Below are positions 35,805 through 45,690 of a DNA stretch of 64,000 nt, piece after piece. Under the pieces are notes generated by a model, which made no database searches, was not told where the DNA came from, and saw nothing but the letters and a program-made list of their open reading frames with translations. The position numbers were made by a program, and so were the translations under genes. The stretch comes from Prauserella endophytica. Lineage in GTDB: Bacteria; Actinomycetota; Actinomycetes; Mycobacteriales; Pseudonocardiaceae. The stretch is taken from positions 124,001 through 188,000 of the forward strand of contig NZ_SWMS01000013.1 of the NCBI RefSeq assembly GCF_005146945.1. Reading direction: 5' to 3'. Numbering within the stretch: the stretch's first letter is position 1; every line of letters begins with the position of its first letter.

Positions 35805-35960
35805 CGTGACCGCCTCCGGTATCCGGCCCCACGCGGCCGGATTCTGCAGTTGTACTTGTGCGACTACTCCATTTGGTGCAACCGGGCGTAACGTTAGAAG
35901 CGCGCCAATACTTGTTCAAGGGGTTGCGATCTTTTCAGCCGTTAGGTCTCCCCCGAGGGT

Positions 35961-37064
35961 GTGACAGGTAACACACCGAATAGAAGCCTCCTGTTGCTCT
36001 CACTCGGTGGTCCGTGGTTATTTGACCGGGTGGGGTCCGGGTCCGGCTCAGATCGCGCAGCCGGTGACACGCCGGCTGTGCGCGACCCGGTTCCCTCCCC
36101 TTCGGCGGAGCCGACGCTGCCAGTCGCCGCGGTCGCGCGCAGGCTCGGCGTCGCCCCGTCCACGCTGCGGACGTGGGACCGCCGGTACGGGCTCGGTCCC
36201 AGCAGGCACACCGGCGGCAGGCATCGCCGGTACGGCCCCTCCGATGTCGTCCGCCTCGAACTGATGCAGCGCGCGCTGCTGCGCGGCGCCTCCACCGCCG
36301 AGGCCGCCCGCTACGCGCTCGCGCACATGCCCAAGGCCTCGAACGAGCCCTCCCCGCCCGTCACGGAACTGCGCTTGGAGACCACCGACGGCGAGGTCGT
36401 GCTCGGCGCCGGCCGGGACTTGACGGACCCGGCGGGCCCGCCCCGCTTCGCGCGCCAGTTGAGCGCGGCGTCACTGGCGATGGACGTGCGGGCCGTGCAG
36501 CACCTGCTGGCCGAGGCCATCGGCACCCTCGGCGTGCTCGACGCGTGGGAGGGCGTGATCCGGCCGGTGGTCGCGGCTCTCGGGGCGGGCTGGCGCGACG
36601 GGCGCGGCGGCTCCGAGGTGGGCTACCTGCTCACCGAATGCGTGTTCGGCGCGCTGGTCAGGGCGACACCCGTGCTGGCCGAGCCCCGCAACCTGCGCCC
36701 CGTCCTGCTCGGCAGCGTTCCCGACGAGCGCGACACACTCCCCCTGTACGTGCTCGCCGCCGCGCTCGCGGAGCGCCGCATCGTCACTCAGCTGTTCGGG
36801 GTGCCGCTGCCCGCCGACGTGCTGGCCGTCGCGGTGCGCCGCAGCTCGCCTGCCGCGGTCGTGCTGTGGGCGCAGCGCGGGCCGTCGGCCAATCCGAGGC
36901 TGTTCACGCGCATCGCCCGGGGCAGGCAGAGAGGGCGGCTCTTCGCGTGCGGCCCGGCCTGGCACGCGGGCGACCTCCCGCCCAAGGTCGAGCTGCTCGG
37001 CGACATCCGCGACGCCGCCGAGCGGGTCGAGTACGTGCTGCTGGGCGACGCGCCGCGAGGATGA
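35961..37064 (+). CDS. MerR-type regulator with degenerate B12-binding-like domain
   Basis: Up to 367 residues. A MerR-type helix-turn-helix (about 50-115) reads VAAVARRLGVAPSTLRTWDRRYG with a HTGGRHRRYGPSDV wing. The C-terminal 230 residues resemble the helical plus Rossmann cobalamin-binding module of CarH-like proteins, but the Glu-His pair after the conserved Trp and the D/ExHxxG motif of B12 binders are not found. It may sense another ligand or none. The start is uncertain: GTG 35961 has GAGGGT directly before it, and the first 48 residues look non-conserved. It sits between whiB3 and bldM, a developmental regulator neighbourhood, with the next gene four bases after it. Confidence 0.75.
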   Translation: MTGNTPNRSLLLLSLGGPWLFDRVGSGSGSDRAAGDTPAVRDPVPSPSAEPTLPVAAVARRLGVAPSTLRTWDRRYGLGPSRHTGGRHRRYGPSDVVRLELMQRALLRGASTAEAARYALAHMPKASNEPSPPVTELRLETTDGEVVLGAGRDLTDPAGPPRFARQLSAASLAMDVRAVQHLLAEAIGTLGVLDAWEGVIRPVVAALGAGWRDGRGGSEVGYLLTECVFGALVRATPVLAEPRNLRPVLLGSVPDERDTLPLYVLAAALAERRIVTQLFGVPLPADVLAVAVRRSSPAAVVLWAQRGPSANPRLFTRIARGRQRGRLFACGPAWHAGDLPPKVELLGDIRDAAERVEYVLLGDAPRG

Positions 37065-37068
37065 GCCG

Positions 37069-37920
37069 GTGCTGACGAGGGAAAGCGTCCTGCGCCGCGC
37101 GGCGTTCGGGGACGCGCCGGACATCCACGACGGCGAGCCTGCCGCCGCGGCGAGTCCGAGGGAACGCTGGCTCGCCGCGGTGGTGCTGGGAGCCAGGGGC
37201 GGCTACGCGGCCGCCATGACGCTGCTCGACCCCTTGAGAAGGGGCCGGGACCCGCTGCTCGCCGCGCTGGCCGGGGCCACACTGGCCTCCCACCGCCGTC
37301 AACTCGGTGGGCACGCCGCCGCGGTCCCGCTCGACGGCGCCGCGCTGCGGCACGCCGCGCTCGCCGCCGGGCCTGCCGACGAGGACGGGCTCGACCCGGC
37401 CGGTGCGCTGGCCGACGCGCTGCTCGGTCTCGCCGCCGACAACCTCGGCCGGGGCAGGCTCACCGCCGCGCGCAGGCTGATCGCGACGGCGACCGCGCAC
37501 TCCGGCTCCTGGCGGACGCGGGTCCGTCTCGGCTGGGTGAGCGCCGAGGTCGCGCTCGCGGCGGGCGACGCGGCGGAGGCCGTTCCGCACGCGGAGCGGG
37601 CCGAGGCGCTGGCGAGGGAACGCGGCGCCGTGCGGCACGAGATCAAGTCGGCGCTCGTCCTCGGCGCCGCGCTCGCCGCCACCGGCGAGCCCGCCGCGCG
37701 GAGACGGGCGACCGAGCTGGTCGGCGGCGCGCTGGAGGCAACGGGCAAGTACCGGCTCGGCTCGCTGGCGTGGCCCGCCGGGTTGCTGGCTGCGGAACTC
37801 GACCCCGAGCGGGCTGACTGGAACAGATCAAGAGTTACTCGCGAGTTATACGCTCTGTTACCGGCCTCGGACCCGGAGGGCCGGCGCCTCGCGCTCTCCT
37901 CTCCGTGGGTCCCGATCTAG
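37069..37920 (+). CDS. TPR-like helical protein, unknown function
   Basis: 283 residues, almost entirely Ala/Leu/Arg-rich helices with a repeating pattern (LADALLGLAADNLGRGRLTAARRLIATA, AEVALAAGDAAEAVPHAERAEALA) like tetratricopeptide hairpins. No signal peptide or membrane segment. GTG 37069 is four bases past the MerR-type gene, so the two are probably one operon. In M. tuberculosis a conserved hypothetical gene (Rv3415c) occupies the same slot between whiB3 and sigD; I think this is its counterpart. A protein-interaction role is likely. Confidence 0.75.
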   Translation: MLTRESVLRRAAFGDAPDIHDGEPAAAASPRERWLAAVVLGARGGYAAAMTLLDPLRRGRDPLLAALAGATLASHRRQLGGHAAAVPLDGAALRHAALAAGPADEDGLDPAGALADALLGLAADNLGRGRLTAARRLIATATAHSGSWRTRVRLGWVSAEVALAAGDAAEAVPHAERAEALARERGAVRHEIKSALVLGAALAATGEPAARRRATELVGGALEATGKYRLGSLAWPAGLLAAELDPERADWNRSRVTRELYALLPASDPEGRRLALSSPWVPI

Positions 37921-38060
37921 CCTGTTACCTGGGTCACAAGGCCTATACCGACATCTGGGCGAGGCATTTTTCAAAAAAAGCCACCAGATCGTGTCAAGGT
38001 GGGACCTAAAGCGTCCGATAGGGGAAGTGGAATGTCACCCGGCTGCAGGAAGGAAACCCC

Positions 38061-38657
38061 GTGACGACGGTCTTGATCTGCGACGACCGACGCAGTGTCC
38101 GCGAAGGCCTCACCCGCGTGATGTCTGCCGTCCCCGGCGTCAGTCGCATCGACTGTGTAGCGCACGGTGACGAGTTGCTCGCCCGCTACTCGCGGCAGCC
38201 GGTGGACGTCGTGCTCGTCGGCACGCAGCGCGCGGTGCCGACGGGAGTCGAGGCGACCCGCAGGCTGGTCTCCGCCAACCCGCAGGCCAACGTGATCGTG
38301 TTCGGCGCCCCGGACGACGCCGGCAGCATCGCCGCCGCGATCGCGGGCGGGGCGCGGGGCTACCTGCGCTGGGACGCCTCGCGTCCCGAGCTCGTCGCCG
38401 CGCTGGCCCACACCCTCGCGAGCACCTCGGTGCCCGCTCCGCGCCAGCCCTCCGACCCGGGTGTCCAGCTCACCGAGCGGGAGCTCCAGGTGCTGCGGGG
38501 CATGAGCCAGGGCAAGAGCAACGGGCAGATCGGCCGCGAGCTGTACCTGTCCGAGGACACCGTGAAGACCCACGCCCGCCGGCTTTTCCGCAAGCTCGGC
38601 GTGCGTGACCGCGCCCAGGCCGTCGCGCACGGCTTCCGGCGCGGCCTCGTGTCCTGA
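38061..38657 (+). CDS. bldM: BldM-like orphan response regulator lacking the phosphoacceptor Asp
   Basis: 198 residues. Receiver domain (1-125) plus LuxR-type helix-turn-helix (138-198). The DNA-binding part LSEDTVKTHARRLFRKLG and the tail AHGFRRGLVS match Streptomyces BldM closely from memory. In the receiver, acidic residues Asp8 and Asp9 remain, but residue 54, the phosphorylated Asp in typical receivers, is Gly (VVLVGTQRAVP), and the conserved Lys is replaced (GYLRWDAS). It therefore cannot be phosphorylated in the usual way. No partner kinase is adjacent. In Streptomyces bldM also lies near whiD, and its Asp54 was reported dispensable. ATG/GTG choice: GTG 38061 after GGAAGG. Confidence 0.88.
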   Translation: MTTVLICDDRRSVREGLTRVMSAVPGVSRIDCVAHGDELLARYSRQPVDVVLVGTQRAVPTGVEATRRLVSANPQANVIVFGAPDDAGSIAAAIAGGARGYLRWDASRPELVAALAHTLASTSVPAPRQPSDPGVQLTERELQVLRGMSQGKSNGQIGRELYLSEDTVKTHARRLFRKLGVRDRAQAVAHGFRRGLVS

Positions 38658-38976
38658 GTCTCTGCTCCAGCGGGTCCCTCAGCCGGTAGTTGAAAAAAGA
38701 CAGTCGCGGCGCGCCACGTGGCATGTACCCACGTGGCGCGCCGCGTTGTACTGTGATGTTCGCCGTATCGCCTGAGCGTGTCGGTCGTTGAAAGTTGCAA
38801 AATTACGGTACGCTGACGTTTCCGCAGGTTGCAGCCTGCGTGACGCGGTTTCGACGACCGTGAGCGAAAACCGGGGGTGTCGGAAGGTACGGTAGGTATC
38901 ACCGGCGTGAGGGATGTCAGAGCCGCACGCCGTTCTTCTTGCACGCCTACACGTAACACCGGGACTGTTGTCTGCG
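38658..38976. other. Intergenic region between bldM and sigD
   Basis: 319 bp. The first part carries a strong terminator (38705-38745). The following stretch around 38780-38830 is AT-richer (GTTGAAAGTTGCAAAATTACG) and probably holds the sigD promoter; I cannot assign a sigma class. If sigD starts at ATG 38914 instead, the last 63 bases are coding. Confidence 0.5.
38705..38745 (+). terminator. Strong hairpin after bldM
   Basis: A perfect 17-bp inverted repeat (38705-38721 with 38729-38745), loop CATGTAC. It contains CCACGTGG and GGCGCGCC. Most likely the bldM terminator, though no T run follows. Confidence 0.7.
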
Positions 38977-39549
38977 ATGGCCAATGTGGGGGATGGACTG
39001 GACGAGTCAGTCGCCGCCGCTGTCGAGGGTGACCCACAGGCGGTTGAGCGGCTACTCGCCGCGATCCGTCCCCTTGTGGTGCGGTACTGCCGCGCCCGAG
39101 TTGGCAGGCAAGAGCGTTCGTTCGCTTCGGCTGACGACGTAGCCCAGGAGGTGTGTCTCGCGGTGCTCACGGCGTTGCCTTCGTATCGTGATCAAGGCCG
39201 CCCTTTCCTGGCCTTCGTCTACGGCATTGCTCAGCACAAGGTGGCCGACGCGCATCGCGCGGCGGCACGCAACCGTGCCGAGCCGGTCGCCGAGGTGCCC
39301 GACGAAGTGGAGGGCGATGTTGGTCCTGAGCAGCACGCCCTGCAGGGCGAGCTGAACGCGAGGATGTCCGAGCTGCTACAGGTCCTGCCGGACAAACAAC
39401 GCGAGATCGTGGTGTTGCGGGTGGTCGTAGGGCTGTCCGCCGAGGAGACCGCCGAGGCCGTGGGGTCCACCCCCGGTGCCGTGAGGGTCGCCCAGCATCG
39501 CGCCCTCGCGCGGCTGCGCAAGGTGCTGGCCGCTGAGGAGGTGGTCTGA
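38977..39549 (+). CDS. sigD: ECF RNA polymerase sigma factor SigD
   Basis: 190 residues from ATG 38977; ATG 38914 would add 21 residues, and neither has a good binding site. Region 2 reads SADDVAQEVCLAVLTALPSYRDQGRPFLAFVYGIAQHK; region 4 reads PDKQREIVVLRVVVGLSAEETAEAVG and GAVRVAQHRALARLRK, very close to M. tuberculosis SigD. It directs polymerase to a small regulon, in mycobacteria including resuscitation and wall genes. The anti-sigma gene begins directly after the stop. The gene order sigD-rsdA-DUF5319-guaB2 is the mycobacterial one. Confidence 0.94.
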   Translation: MANVGDGLDESVAAAVEGDPQAVERLLAAIRPLVVRYCRARVGRQERSFASADDVAQEVCLAVLTALPSYRDQGRPFLAFVYGIAQHKVADAHRAAARNRAEPVAEVPDEVEGDVGPEQHALQGELNARMSELLQVLPDKQREIVVLRVVVGLSAEETAEAVGSTPGAVRVAQHRALARLRKVLAAEEVV

Positions 39550-40488
39550 GTGACGGAACGCGACGGCGGTAACCAGGAGAACGGCGAGGTGTTTCCCTAC
39601 TCGCAGGCAGAGCCGGACGAGTCCTCGACCACGCTCGAGCTGTCGGCCATCCAGGCCGACGACGCGCTGCTCGACGCGCTCGGCGGCCCCGACCCGCAGG
39701 TCGCCGACGGGCTCGGCGACCAGGAGCTGAACGCCCTGCTGCTCGCGTGGCGCAGGGACATCGACAGCGAGCCGCTCGCTGAACTGGTCGACACCCCGAC
39801 CGCGGTCACCACGATCAAGACCGCGGCCATCGCCAAGCGCCACGCCGGCCGGGGCCGGAGACGCAGACTTCTCGTCCCTGTCGCCGCTGCCGCCGCCGTG
39901 CTCGCCATCGGGTTCACCGGCACCGCTCTCGCCGCCAGGGACGCACAGCCCGGCGACACGCTGTGGGGCCTTTCCAAGGTCCTGTACGCGGACCACGCCC
40001 GCTCGGTCGAGGCCGCCGCCTCCGTGCGGACCGAGCTCGAAGAGGCCCATCTCGCGCTGGCGCAGCAGCGCTACGACGACGCGCGCCGCGCACTCCAGCA
40101 GGCGGAGCTGGCACTGAGCCAGGTGACCGCCGAGGACGAGCTCGCCCAGCTCAAGGCCCGCCACATGGAACTGCTGGCCCAGCTCAACAAGCCGCAGCCG
40201 GGCCACACCCCCAGCACCACGCCGTCCGCCACCGGCACGCCGGACAGCAGCTCGTCCACGTCGACGGGCACGAAACCGACCAACGAGCTGCCGCTGCCGG
40301 GGCCCACCACGGACCCGTCGGAGGCTCCGGACACCACCACGTCTCCGACCACGAACCCTCCGACGTCGTCCACCGAACCGCCACCGCCGAGCACGTCGAC
40401 GGGTGACACCAGCGGGGGCGAGTCGGGCAGCACCGACCGGCCGTTCGGCCAGGAGCCCGCCGTCGTCTCCGGCGGAACCGCGGGCTGA
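39550..40488 (+). CDS. rsdA: Anti-sigma-D factor RsdA
   Basis: 312 residues. The N-terminal cytoplasmic part (1-100) carries the SigD-binding segment around ADDALLDALGG and LGDQELNALLLAWRRDI. Basic residues precede one membrane segment at about 107-127 (LLVPVAAAAAVLAIGFTGTAL). The extracytoplasmic part has a helical heptad stretch (LEEAHLALAQQRYDDARRAL) and a long Thr/Ser/Pro-rich tail, typical of a surface-exposed linker. It should hold SigD inactive until regulated proteolysis. GTG 39550 follows directly on the sigD stop. A 16-bp terminator lies 20 bases after the gene. Confidence 0.92.
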   Translation: MTERDGGNQENGEVFPYSQAEPDESSTTLELSAIQADDALLDALGGPDPQVADGLGDQELNALLLAWRRDIDSEPLAELVDTPTAVTTIKTAAIAKRHAGRGRRRRLLVPVAAAAAVLAIGFTGTALAARDAQPGDTLWGLSKVLYADHARSVEAAASVRTELEEAHLALAQQRYDDARRALQQAELALSQVTAEDELAQLKARHMELLAQLNKPQPGHTPSTTPSATGTPDSSSSTSTGTKPTNELPLPGPTTDPSEAPDTTTSPTTNPPTSSTEPPPPSTSTGDTSGGESGSTDRPFGQEPAVVSGGTAG

Positions 40489-40507
40489 CACTCGAGCACT
40501 CGAGCAG

Positions 40508-40542
40508 AAGGGGCGTGTGACCGATGCGGTCACACGCCCCTT
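40508..40542. terminator. Bidirectional terminator between rsdA and DUF5319 gene
   Basis: A perfect 16-bp stem, 40508-40523 with 40527-40542, loop ATG, flanked by AAG on the left and CTTT on the right. It serves two convergent genes. Confidence 0.85.
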
Positions 40543-40552
40543 TCCGGGTCAT

Positions 40553-42588
<2,036 letters not shown>

Positions 42589-42757
42589 AGAGTGTGTCCG
42601 GCGTGGCTTGTGTGGCCGTGCGGGTGGCGGAACCGGCTGACGGCCCACGCGAGCGGCTCCGGCGCCGCTGGAGCGGGACCTGGGGGCGCGCACAGCGCCG
42701 TGGACCACAGCGTCCACAATGAACCCGCTGCATTTTCGCGGGTAGAAGGGACTTGAC

Positions 42758-43900
42758 GTGCGGGATCTGGTCGAGATCGGCATGGGGCGCACCGCGCGGC
42801 GGTCGTATGACCTCGACGACATCGACATCGTGCCGTCGCGGCGGACGCGCTCGTCGAAGGTGGTGTCCACCGGCTGGCAGATCGACGCCTACCGGTTCGA
42901 CCTGCCGCTCGTGACGCACCCGACCGACGCGGTCGTGTCGCCGGACACGGCGGTGTCCATCGGCAAGCTCGGGGGCCTGGGCGTGCTCAACGCCGAGGGC
43001 CTGTGGGCGCGGCACGCCGACGCGGAGAGCGTGCTCGCCCGCCTGGTCACCGCCGCGAAGGACGGCGCGGAGACCGGCGAGGTCGTGCGGCTGCTGCAGG
43101 AGCTGCACTCGGCGTCCATCCGCACCGATCTGCTCACCGAGGCCATCCGGACGGTGCGCGACTCGGGCGTCACCGTCGCGGCGCGCGTGAGCCCGCAGCA
43201 CGCGGCCGAGCTCACCCCGCACCTGCTGTCGGCAGGCGTCGAGATCCTCGTCGTCCAGGGCACGATCGTGTCCGCCGAGCACGTCGCGAAGGACACGTCC
43301 GAGGACGACCCGCTCAATCTCAAGGACTTCATCGCCGACCTCGACGTTCCGGTGATCGCGGGCGGTGTGAGCGACTACCGCACCGCGATGCACCTCATGC
43401 GCACCGGCGCGGCCGGCGTGATCGTCGGGCACGGCTACACACCGGGCATCACGAGCACCGACCGCGTGCTCGGCATCGGCGTGCCGATGGCCACCGCGAT
43501 CATCGACGCCGCCGCCGCGCGCAGGGACTACCTCGACGAGACCGGTGGCCGCTACGTGCACGTCCTCGCCGACGGCGGCATCAGCTGCAGCGGCGACATC
43601 GCCAAGGCGATCGCGTGCGGTGCCGATGCCGTGATGCTCGGTGCGCCGCTGGCCTCCGCACACGAGGCGCCGGGCAAGGGCCTGTACTGGACGGCCGCCG
43701 CCGCGCACCCCTCGCTGCCGCGCTCGCGCGTGGCAGCGCTGCCCGGCCGCGAGGTGGACCTGAAGACGCTGCTGCACGGGCCGTCGTCCGACGCCGAGGG
43801 CGTGGTGAACCTGTTCGGCGCGCTGCGCCGCGCGTTGGCCAAGACCGGATACTCCGACCTCAAGGAGTTCCAGCGCGTCGGGCTCACCGTTCGTAACTGA
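42758..43900 (+). CDS. guaB3: GuaB3-family IMP dehydrogenase-related protein
   Basis: 380 residues: the IMPDH barrel without CBS domains. [19 protein letters not shown] keeps the nucleotide loop, but the loop that carries the catalytic Cys in IMPDH reads YTPGITSTDRV, with Ser233 aligned to Cys. GuaB3 is adjacent to guaB2 in most actinobacteria. Its activity is disputed: roles in purine interconversion (GMP reductase-like) have been proposed. Without the Cys, normal IMPDH chemistry is not expected. GTG 42758; the 169-bp gap after guaB shows no clear terminator. Confidence 0.93.
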   Translation: MRDLVEIGMGRTARRSYDLDDIDIVPSRRTRSSKVVSTGWQIDAYRFDLPLVTHPTDAVVSPDTAVSIGKLGGLGVLNAEGLWARHADAESVLARLVTAAKDGAETGEVVRLLQELHSASIRTDLLTEAIRTVRDSGVTVAARVSPQHAAELTPHLLSAGVEILVVQGTIVSAEHVAKDTSEDDPLNLKDFIADLDVPVIAGGVSDYRTAMHLMRTGAAGVIVGHGYTPGITSTDRVLGIGVPMATAIIDAAAARRDYLDETGGRYVHVLADGGISCSGDIAKAIACGADAVMLGAPLASAHEAPGKGLYWTAAAAHPSLPRSRVAALPGREVDLKTLLHGPSSDAEGVVNLFGALRRALAKTGYSDLKEFQRVGLTVRN

Positions 43901-43956
43901 ACTCGACGGTAACTTACCCCTGGTCAGAAAAGCGGCCCGGAGTTACAGTTTTACGT

Positions 43957-45690
43957 GTGACTGCGCGTAACACCATCACTGACGATGGCAGGTCCACCGA
44001 TCTCGACTACGACGTCATCGTGGTCGGCTCCGGTTTCGGCGGCAGCGTCGCGGCCCTGCGGCTGACCGAGAAGGGCTACCGGGTCGCGGTGATCGAGGCC
44101 GGTCGCCGCTTCGCCGACGACGAGTTCGCCAAGACGTCGTGGGACCTGCGCCGGTACCTGTGGGCGCCCGCGCTCGGTTGCTTCGGCATCCAGCGCATCC
44201 ACCTGCTCAAGGACGTCATGGTGCTCGCGGGCGCCGGGGTCGGCGGCGGGTCGCTCGTCTACGCCAACACGCTGTACCGCCCGCTGGAGCCCTTCTACCG
44301 CGACCGCCAGTGGGCACACATCACCGACTGGCGGGCCGAGCTCGAACCGCACTACGACCAGGCGAGCCGCATGCTCGGCGTGGTCACCAACGCCTCGGTG
44401 ACGCCGTCCGACGAGGTCATGCGCAAGGTCGCCGCCGACCTGGGCGTGGCCGACAGCTACCACCCGACCCCGGTCGGCGTTTACTTCGGCAAGCCCGGCG
44501 AGCGCGTCGCCGACCCGTACTTCGGCGGCGCCGGACCCGAGCGCACGGGCTGCACCGAATGCGGGTCGTGCATGACCGGCTGCCGCGTGGGCGCCAAGAA
44601 CACGCTGGTCAAGAACTACCTGTACCTCGCGGAACACGGTGGGGCGAAGGTGGTGCCACTCACCACCGTCACCGCCGTGCGCCCGCGCGGGAGCGGGGGA
44701 GGCTCCTTCGAGGTCGACGTCCGCAAGACCGGCACCACCTCGCGCCGGTTCACCCACACCCTGACCGCAGGCCACGTCGTGCTGGCCGCGGGCACGTGGG
44801 GCACCCAGCGGCTGCTGCACGACATGCGCGACACCGGCACGTTGCCCCGCCTCTCACCGCGGCTGGGCGAGCTCACCAGGACCAACTCCGAGGCGATCGT
44901 CGGCGCCGCCCGGACCACCGTGGATCCCGAGAACGACTACAGCCGGGGGGTGGCCATCACGTCGTCGATCCACCCCGACGAGTCCACTCACATCGAGCCG
45001 GTCCGGTACGGCAAGGGCAGCAACGCGATGAGCCTGTTGCAGACCATCGCCACCGACGGCAGCTCCGAGGTGCCGCGCTGGCGGCAGGCGTTGCGGTTCG
45101 TCGTCCGCCACCCCGTGCAGACCGCCAAGCTGCTCAACGGCTACCGGTGGAGCGAGCGGACGGTGATCCTGCTGGTGATGCAGAGCCTCGACAACTCCAT
45201 CACCACCTACACCAAGCGGGGCCTGTTCGGGCGCAGGCGCTACACCTCCCGCCAGGGGCACGGCGAGCCGAACCCGACGTTCATCAAGGCAGGGCACGAG
45301 GCGAACCTGCGCACCGCCGAGCACATCGGCGGCATGGCGGGCGGCACGTGGGGCGAGATCTTCGACATCCCGCTGACGGCGCACTTCATCGGCGGCGCGC
45401 CGATCGGCACGAGCGCCGACGAAGGCGTGATCGACCCTTACCAGCGCGTCTTCAACTACCCGAACCTGCACGTCGTGGACGGCGCCGCGATCACGGCTAA
45501 CCTCGGCGTGAACCCGTCGCTGACGATCACCGCGCAGGCCGAGCGAGCCTTCTCGCTGTGGCCGAACAAGGGCGAGGCCGACCCTCGACCCGCGCAGGGC
45601 GAGCCCTACCGCCGCGTGGAGCCGGTCGCCCCGAAGAACCCGGCGGTGCCGGCCCACGCGCCGGGCGCGCTCACAGCGGGACGCCGGTGA
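43957..45690 (+). CDS. GMC-family oxidoreductase, ChoD-like
   Basis: 577 residues. FAD-binding motif VIVVGSGFGGSVAALRL at residues 20-36; GGGSLVYANTLYR is the GMC signature. A Cys cluster CTECGSCMTGC (about 198-208) is characteristic of the ChoD (Rv3409c) branch and absent from classical cholesterol oxidases; it could bind an iron-sulfur centre or a metal. The C-terminal NLHVVDGAAITANLGVNPS closes the FAD site. Often called cholesterol oxidase, but the sterol activity of this branch is doubtful. GTG 43957. The end overlaps the leftward aldehyde dehydrogenase-like gene by 20 bases. Confidence 0.88.
   Translation: MTARNTITDDGRSTDLDYDVIVVGSGFGGSVAALRLTEKGYRVAVIEAGRRFADDEFAKTSWDLRRYLWAPALGCFGIQRIHLLKDVMVLAGAGVGGGSLVYANTLYRPLEPFYRDRQWAHITDWRAELEPHYDQASRMLGVVTNASVTPSDEVMRKVAADLGVADSYHPTPVGVYFGKPGERVADPYFGGAGPERTGCTECGSCMTGCRVGAKNTLVKNYLYLAEHGGAKVVPLTTVTAVRPRGSGGGSFEVDVRKTGTTSRRFTHTLTAGHVVLAAGTWGTQRLLHDMRDTGTLPRLSPRLGELTRTNSEAIVGAARTTVDPENDYSRGVAITSSIHPDESTHIEPVRYGKGSNAMSLLQTIATDGSSEVPRWRQALRFVVRHPVQTAKLLNGYRWSERTVILLVMQSLDNSITTYTKRGLFGRRRYTSRQGHGEPNPTFIKAGHEANLRTAEHIGGMAGGTWGEIFDIPLTAHFIGGAPIGTSADEGVIDPYQRVFNYPNLHVVDGAAITANLGVNPSLTITAQAERAFSLWPNKGEADPRPAQGEPYRRVEPVAPKNPAVPAHAPGALTAGRR

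Noticed and set aside
35961-36110. First 48 codons of the MerR-type gene as a separate signal peptide or leader peptide
   Set aside because: The hydrophobic stretch is short and weak, and no separate stop or binding site supports it; kept as an uncertain start.
42589-42757. Riboswitch or small RNA between guaB and guaB3
   Set aside because: No conserved purine-aptamer pattern or strong hairpin could be recognised by eye.
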